Positions 26,758 to 35,085 of a DNA stretch of 64,000 nucleotides are shown piece after piece; within the stretch, counting starts at the first letter, position 1; the number at the start of each line of letters is the position of its first letter. The stretch comes from Arcicella lustrica (GTDB lineage Bacteria > Bacteroidota > Bacteroidia > Cytophagales > Spirosomataceae): the NCBI RefSeq assembly GCF_034930985.1, contig NZ_JAYGIM010000016.1, forward strand, positions 1 through 64,000. Direction: 5' to 3'. The position numbers and the translations under genes were made by a program. Under the pieces are notes generated by a model. That model was not told the DNA's origin, searched no databases, and saw nothing but the letters and a program-made list of their open reading frames with translations.

Positions 26758-27504
26758 ATGAAATTAAAGAATATCTTACTTTGCTCAAGCGTAGTTTTGA
26801 CTCCATTTTTTGTAAATGCACAAACTAAACCAACTGCTAAAAAAGTAGCTGTAAAACCTAAAACAACTGCCGTTAAACCAGCTAACACCTCAACACAATC
26901 AATTGCTTTGGCTTCTTTAAAAGATTCTGCTAGTTATGGACTAGGAATTTTAGTGGCACAGAATTTTAAGATGCAAAACATTGAAATCAATGCAGAACTT
27001 TTGCAAAAGGGTTTCAATGAAGTGATGAAAGGAGCTACCACGCCAATTACAGATATGCAAGCGAATCAGTTACTTCAAAAGTATATGCAAAAAGAACAGT
27101 CTAAACAATTTGAACCAAACAGATTAGCAGGCGAGAAGTTCTTGGCAGAAAATAAAAAGAAAGAAGGCGTTGTTACTTTGGCGAGCGGTTTACAGTATCA
27201 GATTTTGAAAAAAGGTGATGGACCAATCCCAACAGCGAATGATAAAGTAAAAACTCATTATCACGGAACATTGATTGATGGAACCGTGTTTGATAGTTCA
27301 GTAGATAGAGGTGAACCAATTTCATTTCCAGTTACAGGTGTAATTCAAGGCTGGGTAGAAGCGCTTCAATTAATGCCAGTAGGTTCTAAATGGAAATTGT
27401 TTGTTCCTTATGAATTAGCGTATGGTACTCGTGGAAGTGGCCCAACAATCAAACCATATTCTACTTTAGTTTTTGAAGTAGAATTGTTGGGTATTGAAAA
27501 ATAG
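26758..27504 (+). CDS. FKBP-type peptidyl-prolyl cis-trans isomerase (FkpA/Mip-like)
   Basis: A 248-residue periplasmic folding factor. Signal peptide 1-21 (ending VNAQT) is followed by a lysine- and proline-rich segment, then an N-terminal FKBP dimerisation domain (about 55-130; SASYGLGILVAQNF and LQKYMQKEQ) and a C-terminal FKBP domain (about 150-248) with YHGTLIDGTVFDSS, GVIQGWVEALQLMPVGSKW and IPYELAYG-type VPYELAYGTRG. It isomerises prolyl bonds in exported proteins. It precedes the processing protease by 4 bp, so both belong to one envelope-quality operon. Confidence 0.94.
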   Translation: MKLKNILLCSSVVLTPFFVNAQTKPTAKKVAVKPKTTAVKPANTSTQSIALASLKDSASYGLGILVAQNFKMQNIEINAELLQKGFNEVMKGATTPITDMQANQLLQKYMQKEQSKQFEPNRLAGEKFLAENKKKEGVVTLASGLQYQILKKGDGPIPTANDKVKTHYHGTLIDGTVFDSSVDRGEPISFPVTGVIQGWVEALQLMPVGSKWKLFVPYELAYGTRGSGPTIKPYSTLVFEVELLGIEK

Positions 27505-27508
27505 ACTA

Positions 27509-29677
27509 ATGAAAAATAAGATGATGAAATACTTTCTTGCTCTTGTGCCAATTTCGCTGCTTGCGTTTTTTGGCTTACAGTCCTTCTCGCACAATAATAG
27601 TGCTCTTTCTGGAGCAGATTATAAATTTGCGGCCGATGATTTACAACCGACTGCTACTCAAAAGAAAGTCGAAAACTTAGTGACAGAGATACTAAGTAAT
27701 TATCATTATCGCCGTGTGCCTTTGAATGACTCTCTTTCTTCTAAAATCTTCGATAATTATATCAAAGAATTGGATTTCAATAAAATGAATTTCACGGCTG
27801 CTGATATTACAGAATTTGAGAAGTTTCGTTTTCAATTGGATGACCAATTAAGAAATGGAGAATTGACTGCCGCTTACCAAATCTATAATGTATTCAGAAA
27901 CAGAGCCAAAGAGCGTTTTGCTTTTGTAGCTTCTGTGTTATCTAAACCAGTAGATTTTAAGGTTGATGAAACCTACACTCCAGACCGTGAAAAAGCTGCA
28001 TGGGCAAAATCTAAAGAAGAATTAGATAACATTTGGAGAAAAGCCGTAAAAAGCACTTTACTCGATTGGAAAATTAGCGGAAAAGCAGATACTTCTGCCA
28101 TCAAAGATTTAAGAGAGCGTTATAAGCGTACCGAAAAGTACTTTGATAAAACCAAGAGTGAGGATGTATTTCAGCAATTTATGAATTCCTTCACTGAAAG
28201 TGTTGATCCACATACGACTTATTTTATTCCTAAAACGGCTTCAAGTTTCAATCAAGAAATGGCACAATCTTTTGAAGGAATTGGTGCTACGCTCAGAAAC
28301 GAAGGCGATTATGTAATGATTGTAGATTGTATCGTAGGTGGACCAGCTTTCAGAAGTAAATTACTGAATCCGAAAGATAGAATTGTTGCTGTAGCTCAGG
28401 GCGACGATAAACCTTATCAAGATATTGTAGGTTGGTTTACTGATGATGCTGTTAAGTTAATTAAAGGACCTAAAAACACTGTGGTTCGTTTGAAAATTCT
28501 TTCAAGTGATGCGCCAATTGGTTCAGTACCAAAAGAAGTACGTTTAGTTCGTGAGAAAATTAAACTTGAAGACGGAACGGCTAAAAAAGAAGTATTGAAT
28601 TTTAACCGTGATGGTAGAGAATTCAAATTAGGATTGATTACGATTCCACTTTTTTATCGTGATGCAGAAGGCGCTAGAAATGGCGAACAAGGCTATAAGA
28701 GTACCACTGCTGATGTTAAAAAATACTTGAATGAATTGAAAGCTGAAAAAGTGGACGGAGTAATTGTTGACCTTAGAAATAACGGTGGAGGTTTCTTGAA
28801 CGAAGCTGTTAGTCTAACAGGTTTGTTTATTTCGCAAGGTCCAGTTGTTCAACGTCGCCAGTCAGATGGAGAAATTAGTGTTGAAAATGACAGAGATCCT
28901 TCTGTAACTTATGATGGTCCTGTTACTGTATTGGTTAACCGTTTTTCTGCTTCTGCTTCTGAGATTTTCGCAGGTGCTATCCAAGATTACAAACGTGGTT
29001 TAGTAATTGGAGAACAGACTTACGGAAAAGGCACAGTTCAAAGTTTAGTTGATTTAGACCGTTTCTTGAAAGGCGAACCAGAAGGAGTAGGGCAATTGAA
29101 AATTACGATGGAGAAATTCTATCGTGTTACAGGGAGCAGTACACAACACAAAGGAGTAACGCCTGATATTGAATTTCCTTCGTCTTTCAGTGCTTCTGAA
29201 TTTGGAGAAAGCTCTCAGCCAAGTGCTTTGCCTTGGGATATGATTGCTTCTACCAAATATTCCCCAACGACTGATGTAAATGAACAAGCGGTTGTTAAAT
29301 TGAAAGCTTTGTATCAAGATAGATTAAAAACAGATGCTGATTTGAAAAAATTAGTAGCTGATATTAATTATATCAAAAAGGCTAAAGAAAAGAAAACAAT
29401 CTCTTTACAGGAAGATAAACGACGTAAAGAAATAGAAGATCAAAAGAAGAAAAATTTAGCTGATTTAGGAGATGAGTTGACAAGTGCTACAGAAAAAGAA
29501 CCTGAAAAAGCACCAACAGATTCGACGAGTATAGCTCAAGCTAAATTGAAAATTTTGAAAGACAGAAGAAGTAAAGATACTTATCTAAAAGAAAGCGAGA
29601 GAATTTTAACAGATTTCATTATGTTGAATCCAGCGACTTCTCAGGTAAAGCTTACTAATGTTGATAAGAAAAAGTAA
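27509..29677 (+). CDS. C-terminal processing protease (Prc/Tsp, family S41A)
   Basis: A 722-residue periplasmic protease counted from the ATG at 27509, which lies 4 bp after the isomerase stop; an upstream TTG at 27494 inside that gene is less likely. Order: signal/anchor segment, N-terminal helical domain, PDZ domain (about 250-330; GIGATLRNEGDYVMIV, GPAFRSKLLNPKDRIVAV), S41 catalytic core (VDLRNNGGG; SASASEIFAGAI with the nucleophile near residue 484; GEQTYGKGTVQ with the general-base lysine), and a lysine-rich C-terminal DUF3340-type tail. It trims or degrades envelope proteins recognised by their C-termini. Confidence 0.94.
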   Translation: MKNKMMKYFLALVPISLLAFFGLQSFSHNNSALSGADYKFAADDLQPTATQKKVENLVTEILSNYHYRRVPLNDSLSSKIFDNYIKELDFNKMNFTAADITEFEKFRFQLDDQLRNGELTAAYQIYNVFRNRAKERFAFVASVLSKPVDFKVDETYTPDREKAAWAKSKEELDNIWRKAVKSTLLDWKISGKADTSAIKDLRERYKRTEKYFDKTKSEDVFQQFMNSFTESVDPHTTYFIPKTASSFNQEMAQSFEGIGATLRNEGDYVMIVDCIVGGPAFRSKLLNPKDRIVAVAQGDDKPYQDIVGWFTDDAVKLIKGPKNTVVRLKILSSDAPIGSVPKEVRLVREKIKLEDGTAKKEVLNFNRDGREFKLGLITIPLFYRDAEGARNGEQGYKSTTADVKKYLNELKAEKVDGVIVDLRNNGGGFLNEAVSLTGLFISQGPVVQRRQSDGEISVENDRDPSVTYDGPVTVLVNRFSASASEIFAGAIQDYKRGLVIGEQTYGKGTVQSLVDLDRFLKGEPEGVGQLKITMEKFYRVTGSSTQHKGVTPDIEFPSSFSASEFGESSQPSALPWDMIASTKYSPTTDVNEQAVVKLKALYQDRLKTDADLKKLVADINYIKKAKEKKTISLQEDKRRKEIEDQKKKNLADLGDELTSATEKEPEKAPTDSTSIAQAKLKILKDRRSKDTYLKESERILTDFIMLNPATSQVKLTNVDKKK

Positions 29678-29701
29678 ATTTTTGTTTTTTGAAAGCAGTT
29701 T

Positions 29702-29734
29702 AAAAAATCCACTCATATTCTGAGTGGATTTTTT
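29702..29734. terminator. Bidirectional intrinsic terminator
   Basis: Arms 29702-29715 and 29721-29734 pair over 14 bp (core ATCCACTCA/TGAGTGGAT) with a five-base loop, and A/T runs at both ends. It sits between the protease gene and the convergent acetyltransferase gene. Confidence 0.9.
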
Positions 29735-29813
29735 GTTTTATTTGATGAGGAAATACTAAAGGTCTCAAATTTGCTTTGGACGTTTCAAAAGTAATGTGTT
29801 TGACGAACAACTT

Positions 29814-30245
29814 CTATACACCTTCCCTAAGCTCAAAAAGAATAAAAGTGCCATTGGTTGTTGCCCCTTTTCCTTTTTCTTCAAATCCTTTTCTTTGATA
29901 GAATTCTACTGCTTTGGTATTATTGGACAAACATTTCAATTTGATAGGTAAGCCAAATTTATCAATGACAGCTTTTATTAATACTGTTCCAATTCCTTGA
30001 TTTTGGTGTTTTTCGTCAATAAATAAATGATGAATAAAGTTATCTTCTTCCCAAACAGTAATAAATCCAACGATTTTGTTATCTTCTTTAGCTACAAGTA
30101 CAAACTCTCCTGCTGTTTCTTTGTCAAAATCAGCAATGGAAAATAAAGAAGTATTTAGCCAAGTAAAAGTGTTTATTCTTTCTTGAAGAAATAATGTTCT
30201 TAAAGCTGGTAAATCTGTTGGTTTACTTTCTGTAATGAGTATCAT
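29814..30245 (-). CDS. GNAT family N-acetyltransferase
   Basis: A 143-residue single GNAT domain. Motif A, which grips the acetyl-CoA pyrophosphate, is visible as HLFIDEKHQNQGIGTVLIKAV (about residues 68-88), with a preceding EFVLVAKEDNKIVGFITVW strand pair and the later LSNNTKAVEFYQRKGFEEKG helix-strand. The acceptor substrate is unknown. The gene begins 12 bp past the stop of the hexosaminidase gene on the same strand, so the two are probably co-transcribed. Confidence 0.92.
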   Translation of the reverse strand: MILITESKPTDLPALRTLFLQERINTFTWLNTSLFSIADFDKETAGEFVLVAKEDNKIVGFITVWEEDNFIHHLFIDEKHQNQGIGTVLIKAVIDKFGLPIKLKCLSNNTKAVEFYQRKGFEEKGKGATTNGTFILFELREGV

Positions 30246-30257
30246 CTTCTAAATATC

Positions 30258-32501
30258 TTACTCCACCACAATCTCATCCACAAACAACCAAGGTTTATCG
30301 CCTGCACCTGTTGTATTGGCTGGAATTGTACCGAATGAATGGGCAATGATTTTGATAAATCTTAATGATTGTTGATTGAACGTTACTGGTAATGTAACAA
30401 CACCTTCTTGTTGAGGAACGCTTACTTTTTGAGAAGTTATCTTTGTGAAATTTACGCCATCTTTTGAACCTAAAATTTCTACTTCAGAAGGTATCCAAAT
30501 CCAACTTGATGGTTTATGAAAGAAACGGAATGTTGCTTTTTGAATGGAAATTTCTTTGCCAAAATCTAAAGTGCCTCCAAAGTCTAAACCATTCCAACCC
30601 AACCATTCTTCGTCGCCAAATCTGCTTTCTCCGCCAAACATACCGTTGGTTAAAGCTTTTGCTCCGCCACGATTATAGCGTTGGTCGGCAGGAGTATCTA
30701 AATTAATTACTTTTCCTGTGGCTTTATTATAAGTTATTCTTCTTGTGATTTCATCGACTAATTTTCCTTTCATTACGGTAGAAGCCTTTACCGTACTACT
30801 TTCACGAATAGCAATTGGGCTTTTGTATTGAGCAGATGCTAAAGTCGGACTTGTTCCATCTAAAGTATAATAAATAGGAGCGTTGCCATTGTCACAATTG
30901 AAAGCTAATTGAATGGCATTATCTGCCGTGGTTGACATGCTCGTTTTTATTTCATAAAAATGTTTGGCATAATTTACTTGTCGATAATCCATACGATTCA
31001 AATAACTGCTCAAACGGTTTAAGAAATGGTCATAATTTCTTGATTCTTTCGTTGACCAATCTACTTCTGCTAAAGCGACTGCTCTAGGAAAAGTCATGTA
31101 TTCCACATGTGAACCCACAGGTACTTGTTCTGTCCACAGATTTGCTTGTCCACCTAAAATATACTTTTCTTCTTCCTTTGTTAATCCTTCTGGAATAGGT
31201 TCAAAACTATAAATTTTAGGCAAATTAATAAAACCACTAAAAGCCAAAGGTTCGTTTGGGTCTTCGGATTGATAATAATCTAAGTAGCAATGCGAAGTAG
31301 GAGAAATGATAGCTTGATGTTTTAATTTGGCAGCCGTTCCGCCACTTTCAATACTTCTCCAAGCCATTACGGTTGCGTTGGGTGCTAAACCTCCATCCAG
31401 AATTTCATCCCAACCAATAATTTGTCTGCCTTTTTGATTGACGTGTTGTTCGATACTTTTGATAAAATCACTTTGTAGCTCATCAATACTTTTCAAGCCT
31501 TTTTCTTGAATTCTTTTCTGACAATTCGGGCATTTATGCCAAGCAGTTTTTGAGGCTTCATCACCGCCGATATGAATGTATTTACTTGGGAAAATCTCCA
31601 TTACTTCATCCAAAATATCATTGACAAAAGCAATAGATTCATCTTTCGGACAAAGTTCTCCTTGAAACAACAATTGTTTTCCTGTGCTATCTAAACAGGC
31701 ATATTGCGGATAAGCCACCAAAGCAGCGTTTGAATGTGCAGGAACATCAATTTCTGGGATAATCGTAATGAATCTTTCAGCAGCATATTTTACGATGTCT
31801 CGCATTTCAGCTTGTGAATAAAAACCTTCATTGGTTGGCCATTGAGGTGATTTTGCAGTATGTAATAAAGGATATTTTTTACTTTCAAAACGAAAAGCTT
31901 GTCCGTCGGTAAGATGCCAATGAAAACGGTTGAGTTTTAAAGCTGCCAGTTCATCCAAGTACTTTTTTATAAAATCTACTGGCATAAAATGACGAGAAAC
32001 ATCCAACATGATACCTCTGTAAGGAAATCTTGGAGCATCTTCAATCGTCAGAGCTTGAAGTTTACAGTCTATTTTTGAAGAGAAAGTACTCTTTTCAATT
32101 TCAGGAGGCATTAATTGTAAAATACTTTGTACGGCATAAAATACACCAGAAGGATTGGCTGCTTTGATACTAACTTTTGAAGGAGAAATCTTTAAGAGAT
32201 AAGCTTCTGGATTTGTAAGATTTTTATCCAATTCAATCACAATGCAATTTGCTTTGCTGATTTTTGTTTGAAAACTAAGATTAATACCTGCTGATTTTTG
32301 TAATTTCTCTTGGAGAGGTTTTAAAGCATTTTTTGTTTCAGCATTGTTCGTAAGGTTGATAATTTTTGTTTCTTTGTTGATTCGGAAGAAACCTTGCTCT
32401 AGGCTAAGATGCTTTGGTAATGGAATAATATTGACTTGTGCTTGCGCAAATACTTTGCTAAGCGAACAAAGACAAAGAAGTAAAAGAATGATACGATTCA
32501 T
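30258..32501 (-). CDS. Beta-N-acetylhexosaminidase (GH20)
   Basis: A 747-residue exported enzyme. Signal peptide 1-19 (ending VFAQA), N-terminal GH20b domain (about 25-150), a GH20 TIM-barrel (about 155-500) with the catalytic Asp-Glu pair in HIGGDEASKTAW near residue 316, then a C-terminal chitobiase-like domain and a discoidin-like carbohydrate-binding module (about 600-747). It removes terminal N-acetylglucosamine or N-acetylgalactosamine by substrate-assisted catalysis, probably on chitin or glycoprotein fragments in the periplasm or at the surface. First gene of a pair with the acetyltransferase. Confidence 0.95.
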   Translation of the reverse strand: MNRIILLLLCLCSLSKVFAQAQVNIIPLPKHLSLEQGFFRINKETKIINLTNNAETKNALKPLQEKLQKSAGINLSFQTKISKANCIVIELDKNLTNPEAYLLKISPSKVSIKAANPSGVFYAVQSILQLMPPEIEKSTFSSKIDCKLQALTIEDAPRFPYRGIMLDVSRHFMPVDFIKKYLDELAALKLNRFHWHLTDGQAFRFESKKYPLLHTAKSPQWPTNEGFYSQAEMRDIVKYAAERFITIIPEIDVPAHSNAALVAYPQYACLDSTGKQLLFQGELCPKDESIAFVNDILDEVMEIFPSKYIHIGGDEASKTAWHKCPNCQKRIQEKGLKSIDELQSDFIKSIEQHVNQKGRQIIGWDEILDGGLAPNATVMAWRSIESGGTAAKLKHQAIISPTSHCYLDYYQSEDPNEPLAFSGFINLPKIYSFEPIPEGLTKEEEKYILGGQANLWTEQVPVGSHVEYMTFPRAVALAEVDWSTKESRNYDHFLNRLSSYLNRMDYRQVNYAKHFYEIKTSMSTTADNAIQLAFNCDNGNAPIYYTLDGTSPTLASAQYKSPIAIRESSTVKASTVMKGKLVDEITRRITYNKATGKVINLDTPADQRYNRGGAKALTNGMFGGESRFGDEEWLGWNGLDFGGTLDFGKEISIQKATFRFFHKPSSWIWIPSEVEILGSKDGVNFTKITSQKVSVPQQEGVVTLPVTFNQQSLRFIKIIAHSFGTIPANTTGAGDKPWLFVDEIVVE

Positions 32502-32620
32502 TTTAAATTGGATTGAAGTATTTTAAAATTGATACTTGTGGATAATTGACAAAGAGTATTCTAAATATTAAAAAAGCTTAACAATTATGATTAATACATT
32601 TCTCTGGCGTAAGCATTTTA

Positions 32621-32710
32621 CGAAATTCCGCTGTTTGAGCGGAGCGAGTTTCGGAATTTCTTGACTTTCTTTTGTTACTTTTCTTTTGTCAAGAAAAGAA
32701 AAGTAAAGTC
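32621..32710. repeat. Double-hairpin intergenic repeat element
   Basis: Two adjacent inverted repeats. The first pairs GAAATTCCG (32622-32630) with CGGAATTTC (32652-32660) around a GC-rich GAGCGGAGCGAG loop. The second pairs 13-bp arms, 32675-32687 with 32694-32706 (ACTTTTCTTTT/AAAAGAAAAGT core), with outer GACTTT/AAAGTC. Its local base composition stands out from the flanks. Similar CTTTTCTTTTG-hairpin repeats are, from memory, dispersed in other Bacteroidota genomes. Confidence 0.6.
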
Positions 32711-32878
32711 TTTCGAAAGGAAATATTAGTTTTGATGAGTAATCATTAAACTAAGTTAAATTTTAAAACATACTCTTAATTGAGAAGTAGAAATTTATAA
32801 AAAAATACTTATTAAAACTTGTCAACATTAAAATGAATGGCTTCTGAGGATAATCTTTAATTAATGAAGATAGAATCG

Positions 32879-32886
32879 TATTTTTG
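32879..32886 (+). promoter_or_regulatory. Probable -7 element for DUF3822-coaD operon
   Basis: TATTTTTG fits TAnnTTTG and lies 24 bp before the TTG start at 32911. The -33 element is weak. Confidence 0.4.
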
Positions 32887-32910
32887 TAAACATATTTTAA
32901 TTAATTCCTT

Positions 32911-33777
32911 TTGAAAACAGATACTTTACATATTTTACCGAAAGTGAAATTCATTTCTCCATATTTTGATGCTAAGAAAATCACTCAGTATCAACTTAGT
33001 ATAGCGTTGTCGGAGACGTATTTTCATTATTGGGTAAAAGATTCGCTTGATAATTCACTGCTTGCTTTAGAAAGTTATCAATTGCCCGTTGAACCACATT
33101 GCCATTCGATAGTTGCCAATTTAGAAATCATTTTTGCAGAACACGATTATTTGAAATCTTTGAAATGGAAAAACGTTTATATTTCAATTGATAATCATTC
33201 GTTCACATTGTTGCCTTTGTCATTGTTTAGAAAAGAATACACGAATAAGTATTTACAATTGGCAAAAGGGAAAATAATTGAAACAGACGAAGAAGTAAGA
33301 GTAAAAACACATGCTGATTTAGGTATTATTAATATTTACAGTAGCGAGCGACAATTGTTCAATTGGTTTGAAGAAGTTTATCCACTTTTAGACATAGAAT
33401 ATCAGCATTTTGCTAGCCAGTTGATTGATTTTGCAGTACGTTCTAGTAAAGCACAAACGGCTTTTCTACATTTTGGAAAAGATAGTTTTACGATGGTCAT
33501 TTCGATTAATGGGACATTGAAGTTTTGTAATCGTTTTCATTATAAAACATCAGAAGATTTAGTTTACTACGTACTTTTTGTAATGAGTGAACTAGAAATT
33601 GAGCCAGACGAAATATTTATTAGATTGTATGGAAATGTTGATGCTGAATCGGTTGATTATTTATTGCTAAATCAGTACTTGCCTAAAGTGAAAATTGGAG
33701 ATATAATTCATGAAAATCTGTTAGAAAATCAAATAGAAGAACATCGTTATATTGGAATATTTAGTGTTGAGTTTTAA
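32911..33777 (+). CDS. DUF3822 family protein
   Basis: A 288-residue cytoplasmic protein of DUF3822, a Bacteroidota-specific family with an actin/ASKHA-like look that is regularly encoded beside coaD (and often rsmD). It starts at TTG (32911); no in-frame ATG is available upstream. Recognisable segments are QLSIALSETYFHYWV near residue 27, NVYISIDNHSFTLLPLSLF near 88, and QTAFLHFGKDSFTMVISINGTLKFCNRFHYKTSEDLVYYVLF near 187-230. Function is unknown; the tight link with coaD suggests a role near coenzyme A synthesis or its regulation. Confidence 0.88.
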   Translation: MKTDTLHILPKVKFISPYFDAKKITQYQLSIALSETYFHYWVKDSLDNSLLALESYQLPVEPHCHSIVANLEIIFAEHDYLKSLKWKNVYISIDNHSFTLLPLSLFRKEYTNKYLQLAKGKIIETDEEVRVKTHADLGIINIYSSERQLFNWFEEVYPLLDIEYQHFASQLIDFAVRSSKAQTAFLHFGKDSFTMVISINGTLKFCNRFHYKTSEDLVYYVLFVMSELEIEPDEIFIRLYGNVDAESVDYLLLNQYLPKVKIGDIIHENLLENQIEEHRYIGIFSVEF

Positions 33778-33827
33778 GTATTAACAATTCAGCATTTGTA
33801 ATTAGAAAAATAAAAACAAACAAGATC

Positions 33828-34286
33828 GTGCAGAAAAAAATCGCATTCTTCCCTGGTTCATTTGACCCTTTCACGAAAGGGCATGAAGATATTGTTGTAA
33901 GAGCATTGTCGTTGTTTGATGAAATTATCATCGGAATTGGGCATAATAGCAGTAAAGCTCGCTATTTTCCAATCGAAAAAATGATTACTTGGATAGAAGA
34001 AACTTTTGAAGGAAAACCCGTAAAAGTTGTTGCTTATAATAATCTTACGGCGAATGTGGCGGTAGAAATGGGTGCTAATTTCTTGTTAAGAGGACTCAGA
34101 AATACAACAGATTTTGAATACGAAAACTCTATTGCACAAGTAAATCGCTTTTTGGTGGATGGTTTAGAAACCGTTTTTCTAATTACTTCTCCACATTTAG
34201 CACCCATTAGTTCAACTATTATTCGTGATTTGTACCGTTACGGAACCAATATTGATACTTTTTTACCTTATAATATTAATACTTAG
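33828..34286 (+). CDS. coaD: Phosphopantetheine adenylyltransferase
   Basis: A 152-residue enzyme that makes dephospho-CoA from 4'-phosphopantetheine and ATP, the penultimate step of coenzyme A synthesis. The nucleotidyltransferase signature is at the very start, FFPGSFDPFTKGHEDIV (residues 7-23, TxGH motif), with LLRGLRNTTDFEYE near 86-100 and the C-terminal ISSTIIRDLYRYG (ISSTxxR). The start codon is GTG at 33828. It lies 50 bp behind the DUF3822 gene, and its last 11 bp overlap the convergent MarR gene. Confidence 0.96.
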   Translation: MQKKIAFFPGSFDPFTKGHEDIVVRALSLFDEIIIGIGHNSSKARYFPIEKMITWIEETFEGKPVKVVAYNNLTANVAVEMGANFLLRGLRNTTDFEYENSIAQVNRFLVDGLETVFLITSPHLAPISSTIIRDLYRYGTNIDTFLPYNINT

Positions 34287-34812
34287 CAGGAGTCGGTTTT
34301 GCAAGATTAAGATTTAGCACTGCTTTATCGCTGATACAAGTGCTATTCAATTCATAATAAGTCGTAATTTTAGATAAAAGGTCAATCAATTGTTCAAGTT
34401 GTTCTCGACCAATTACATCCGTAAAAGTCATTTCTATTTTTTGGGTACATTCTTTCCAGTCGAGCATCGTATTCACGCCTTTATCACTGAGTTTTACAAT
34501 CAGTGTTCTGGCATCGTTTGGATGTTTTTCGATGGTTACATAACCTTCATCTTGTAATTCTTTTACTAGCTTACTCATTGCTTGTTTCGTAACACCTGCC
34601 AAATGAGCTAAATTATTGATGTTAGAACCTTCTAAATCAATATGAATTAGGGCAACCATGTGTCCTACTCTAAAATTAGTATATCCTTTTGCCTGTAAAA
34701 ATTCACTGGCAATTTCACGAACAAATCTTTGTGTTTTAGAAACTAAGCGACCGATATGGCGGTCTTTATCTTGTTTAAAAAGATAAAGTTCCGATAATTT
34801 ATCCTCATTCAT
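34276..34812 (-). CDS. MarR family transcriptional regulator
   Basis: A 178-residue winged-helix repressor. HTH region about 62-110: INNLAHLAGVTKQAMSKLVKELQDEGYVTIEKHPNDARTLIVKLSDKG, with the DxRxxxV-type wing (DARTLIV). Helical N- and C-terminal parts form the dimer domain. It is divergent from the EmrA/EmrB/TolC operon. A GTAAAC-TTA-GTTTAC palindrome over the operon's -7 box and a well-formed promoter on each strand between them point to a ligand-relieved repressor of the pump and probably of itself. Convergent 11-bp overlap with coaD. Confidence 0.93.
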   Translation of the reverse strand: MNEDKLSELYLFKQDKDRHIGRLVSKTQRFVREIASEFLQAKGYTNFRVGHMVALIHIDLEGSNINNLAHLAGVTKQAMSKLVKELQDEGYVTIEKHPNDARTLIVKLSDKGVNTMLDWKECTQKIEMTFTDVIGREQLEQLIDLLSKITTYYELNSTCISDKAVLNLNLAKPTPAKY

Positions 34813-34911
34813 GGCTTTTTATGCAACACGATTTCAACGTGTTGTTGATTTTTATAAGTCTTTAATATTGTTTGTATGGATTTAGGAGAATTGAATCTAC
34901 TAAATTTTATA

Positions 34912-34941
34912 CAAAGATAACATAAAAAAAATAATTGTCAA
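34912..34941 (-). promoter_or_regulatory. Promoter of the MarR gene
   Basis: On the minus strand TTG (34941-34939), 19 bp, TATCTTTG (34919-34912): an exact consensus promoter about 100 bp upstream of the MarR start. Confidence 0.7.
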
Positions 34942-34946
34942 TATAC

Positions 34947-34978
34947 TTGACTAATTTAGTAAACTTAGTTTACCTTTG
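34947..34978 (+). promoter_or_regulatory. Efflux operon promoter with overlapping MarR-type operator
   Basis: TTG (34947-34949), 21 bp, TACCTTTG (34971-34978). The palindrome GTAAAC-TTA-GTTTAC (34959-34973) ends inside the -7 element, so a bound dimer would block transcription of emrA. The spacing is slightly longer than the ideal 19. Confidence 0.6.
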
Positions 34979-34998
34979 TGTCGTCAAAAGATTTTATT

Positions 34999-35020
34999 GC
35001 CTGATTCTCACGGGCTTTTT
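34999..35020 (+). terminator. Possible attenuator in the efflux leader
   Basis: GCCTG (34999-35003), seven-base loop, CGGGC (35011-35015), then TTTTT. A short terminator-like hairpin inside the ~100-nt leader of the efflux operon; the five-bp stem with one G-U pair is weak. Confidence 0.3.
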
Positions 35021-35085
35021 ACTCAAGAAAATCATTTTATTCAACGACTTAATCAATCATTATTACCTTAAAAATTATTAAAAGG

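Larger units (their letters stand above)
32502..32910. other. Intergenic region between GH20 and DUF3822 genes
   Basis: About 410 bp. It contains a structured repeat at 32621-32710 and a likely -7 element TATTTTTG at 32879-32886 for the DUF3822/coaD operon. The remainder is A/T-rich with no ORF. Confidence 0.6.

Noticed and set aside
27494..27508. TTG start of the processing protease within the isomerase gene
   Set aside because: An ATG four bases after the isomerase stop is a better start.
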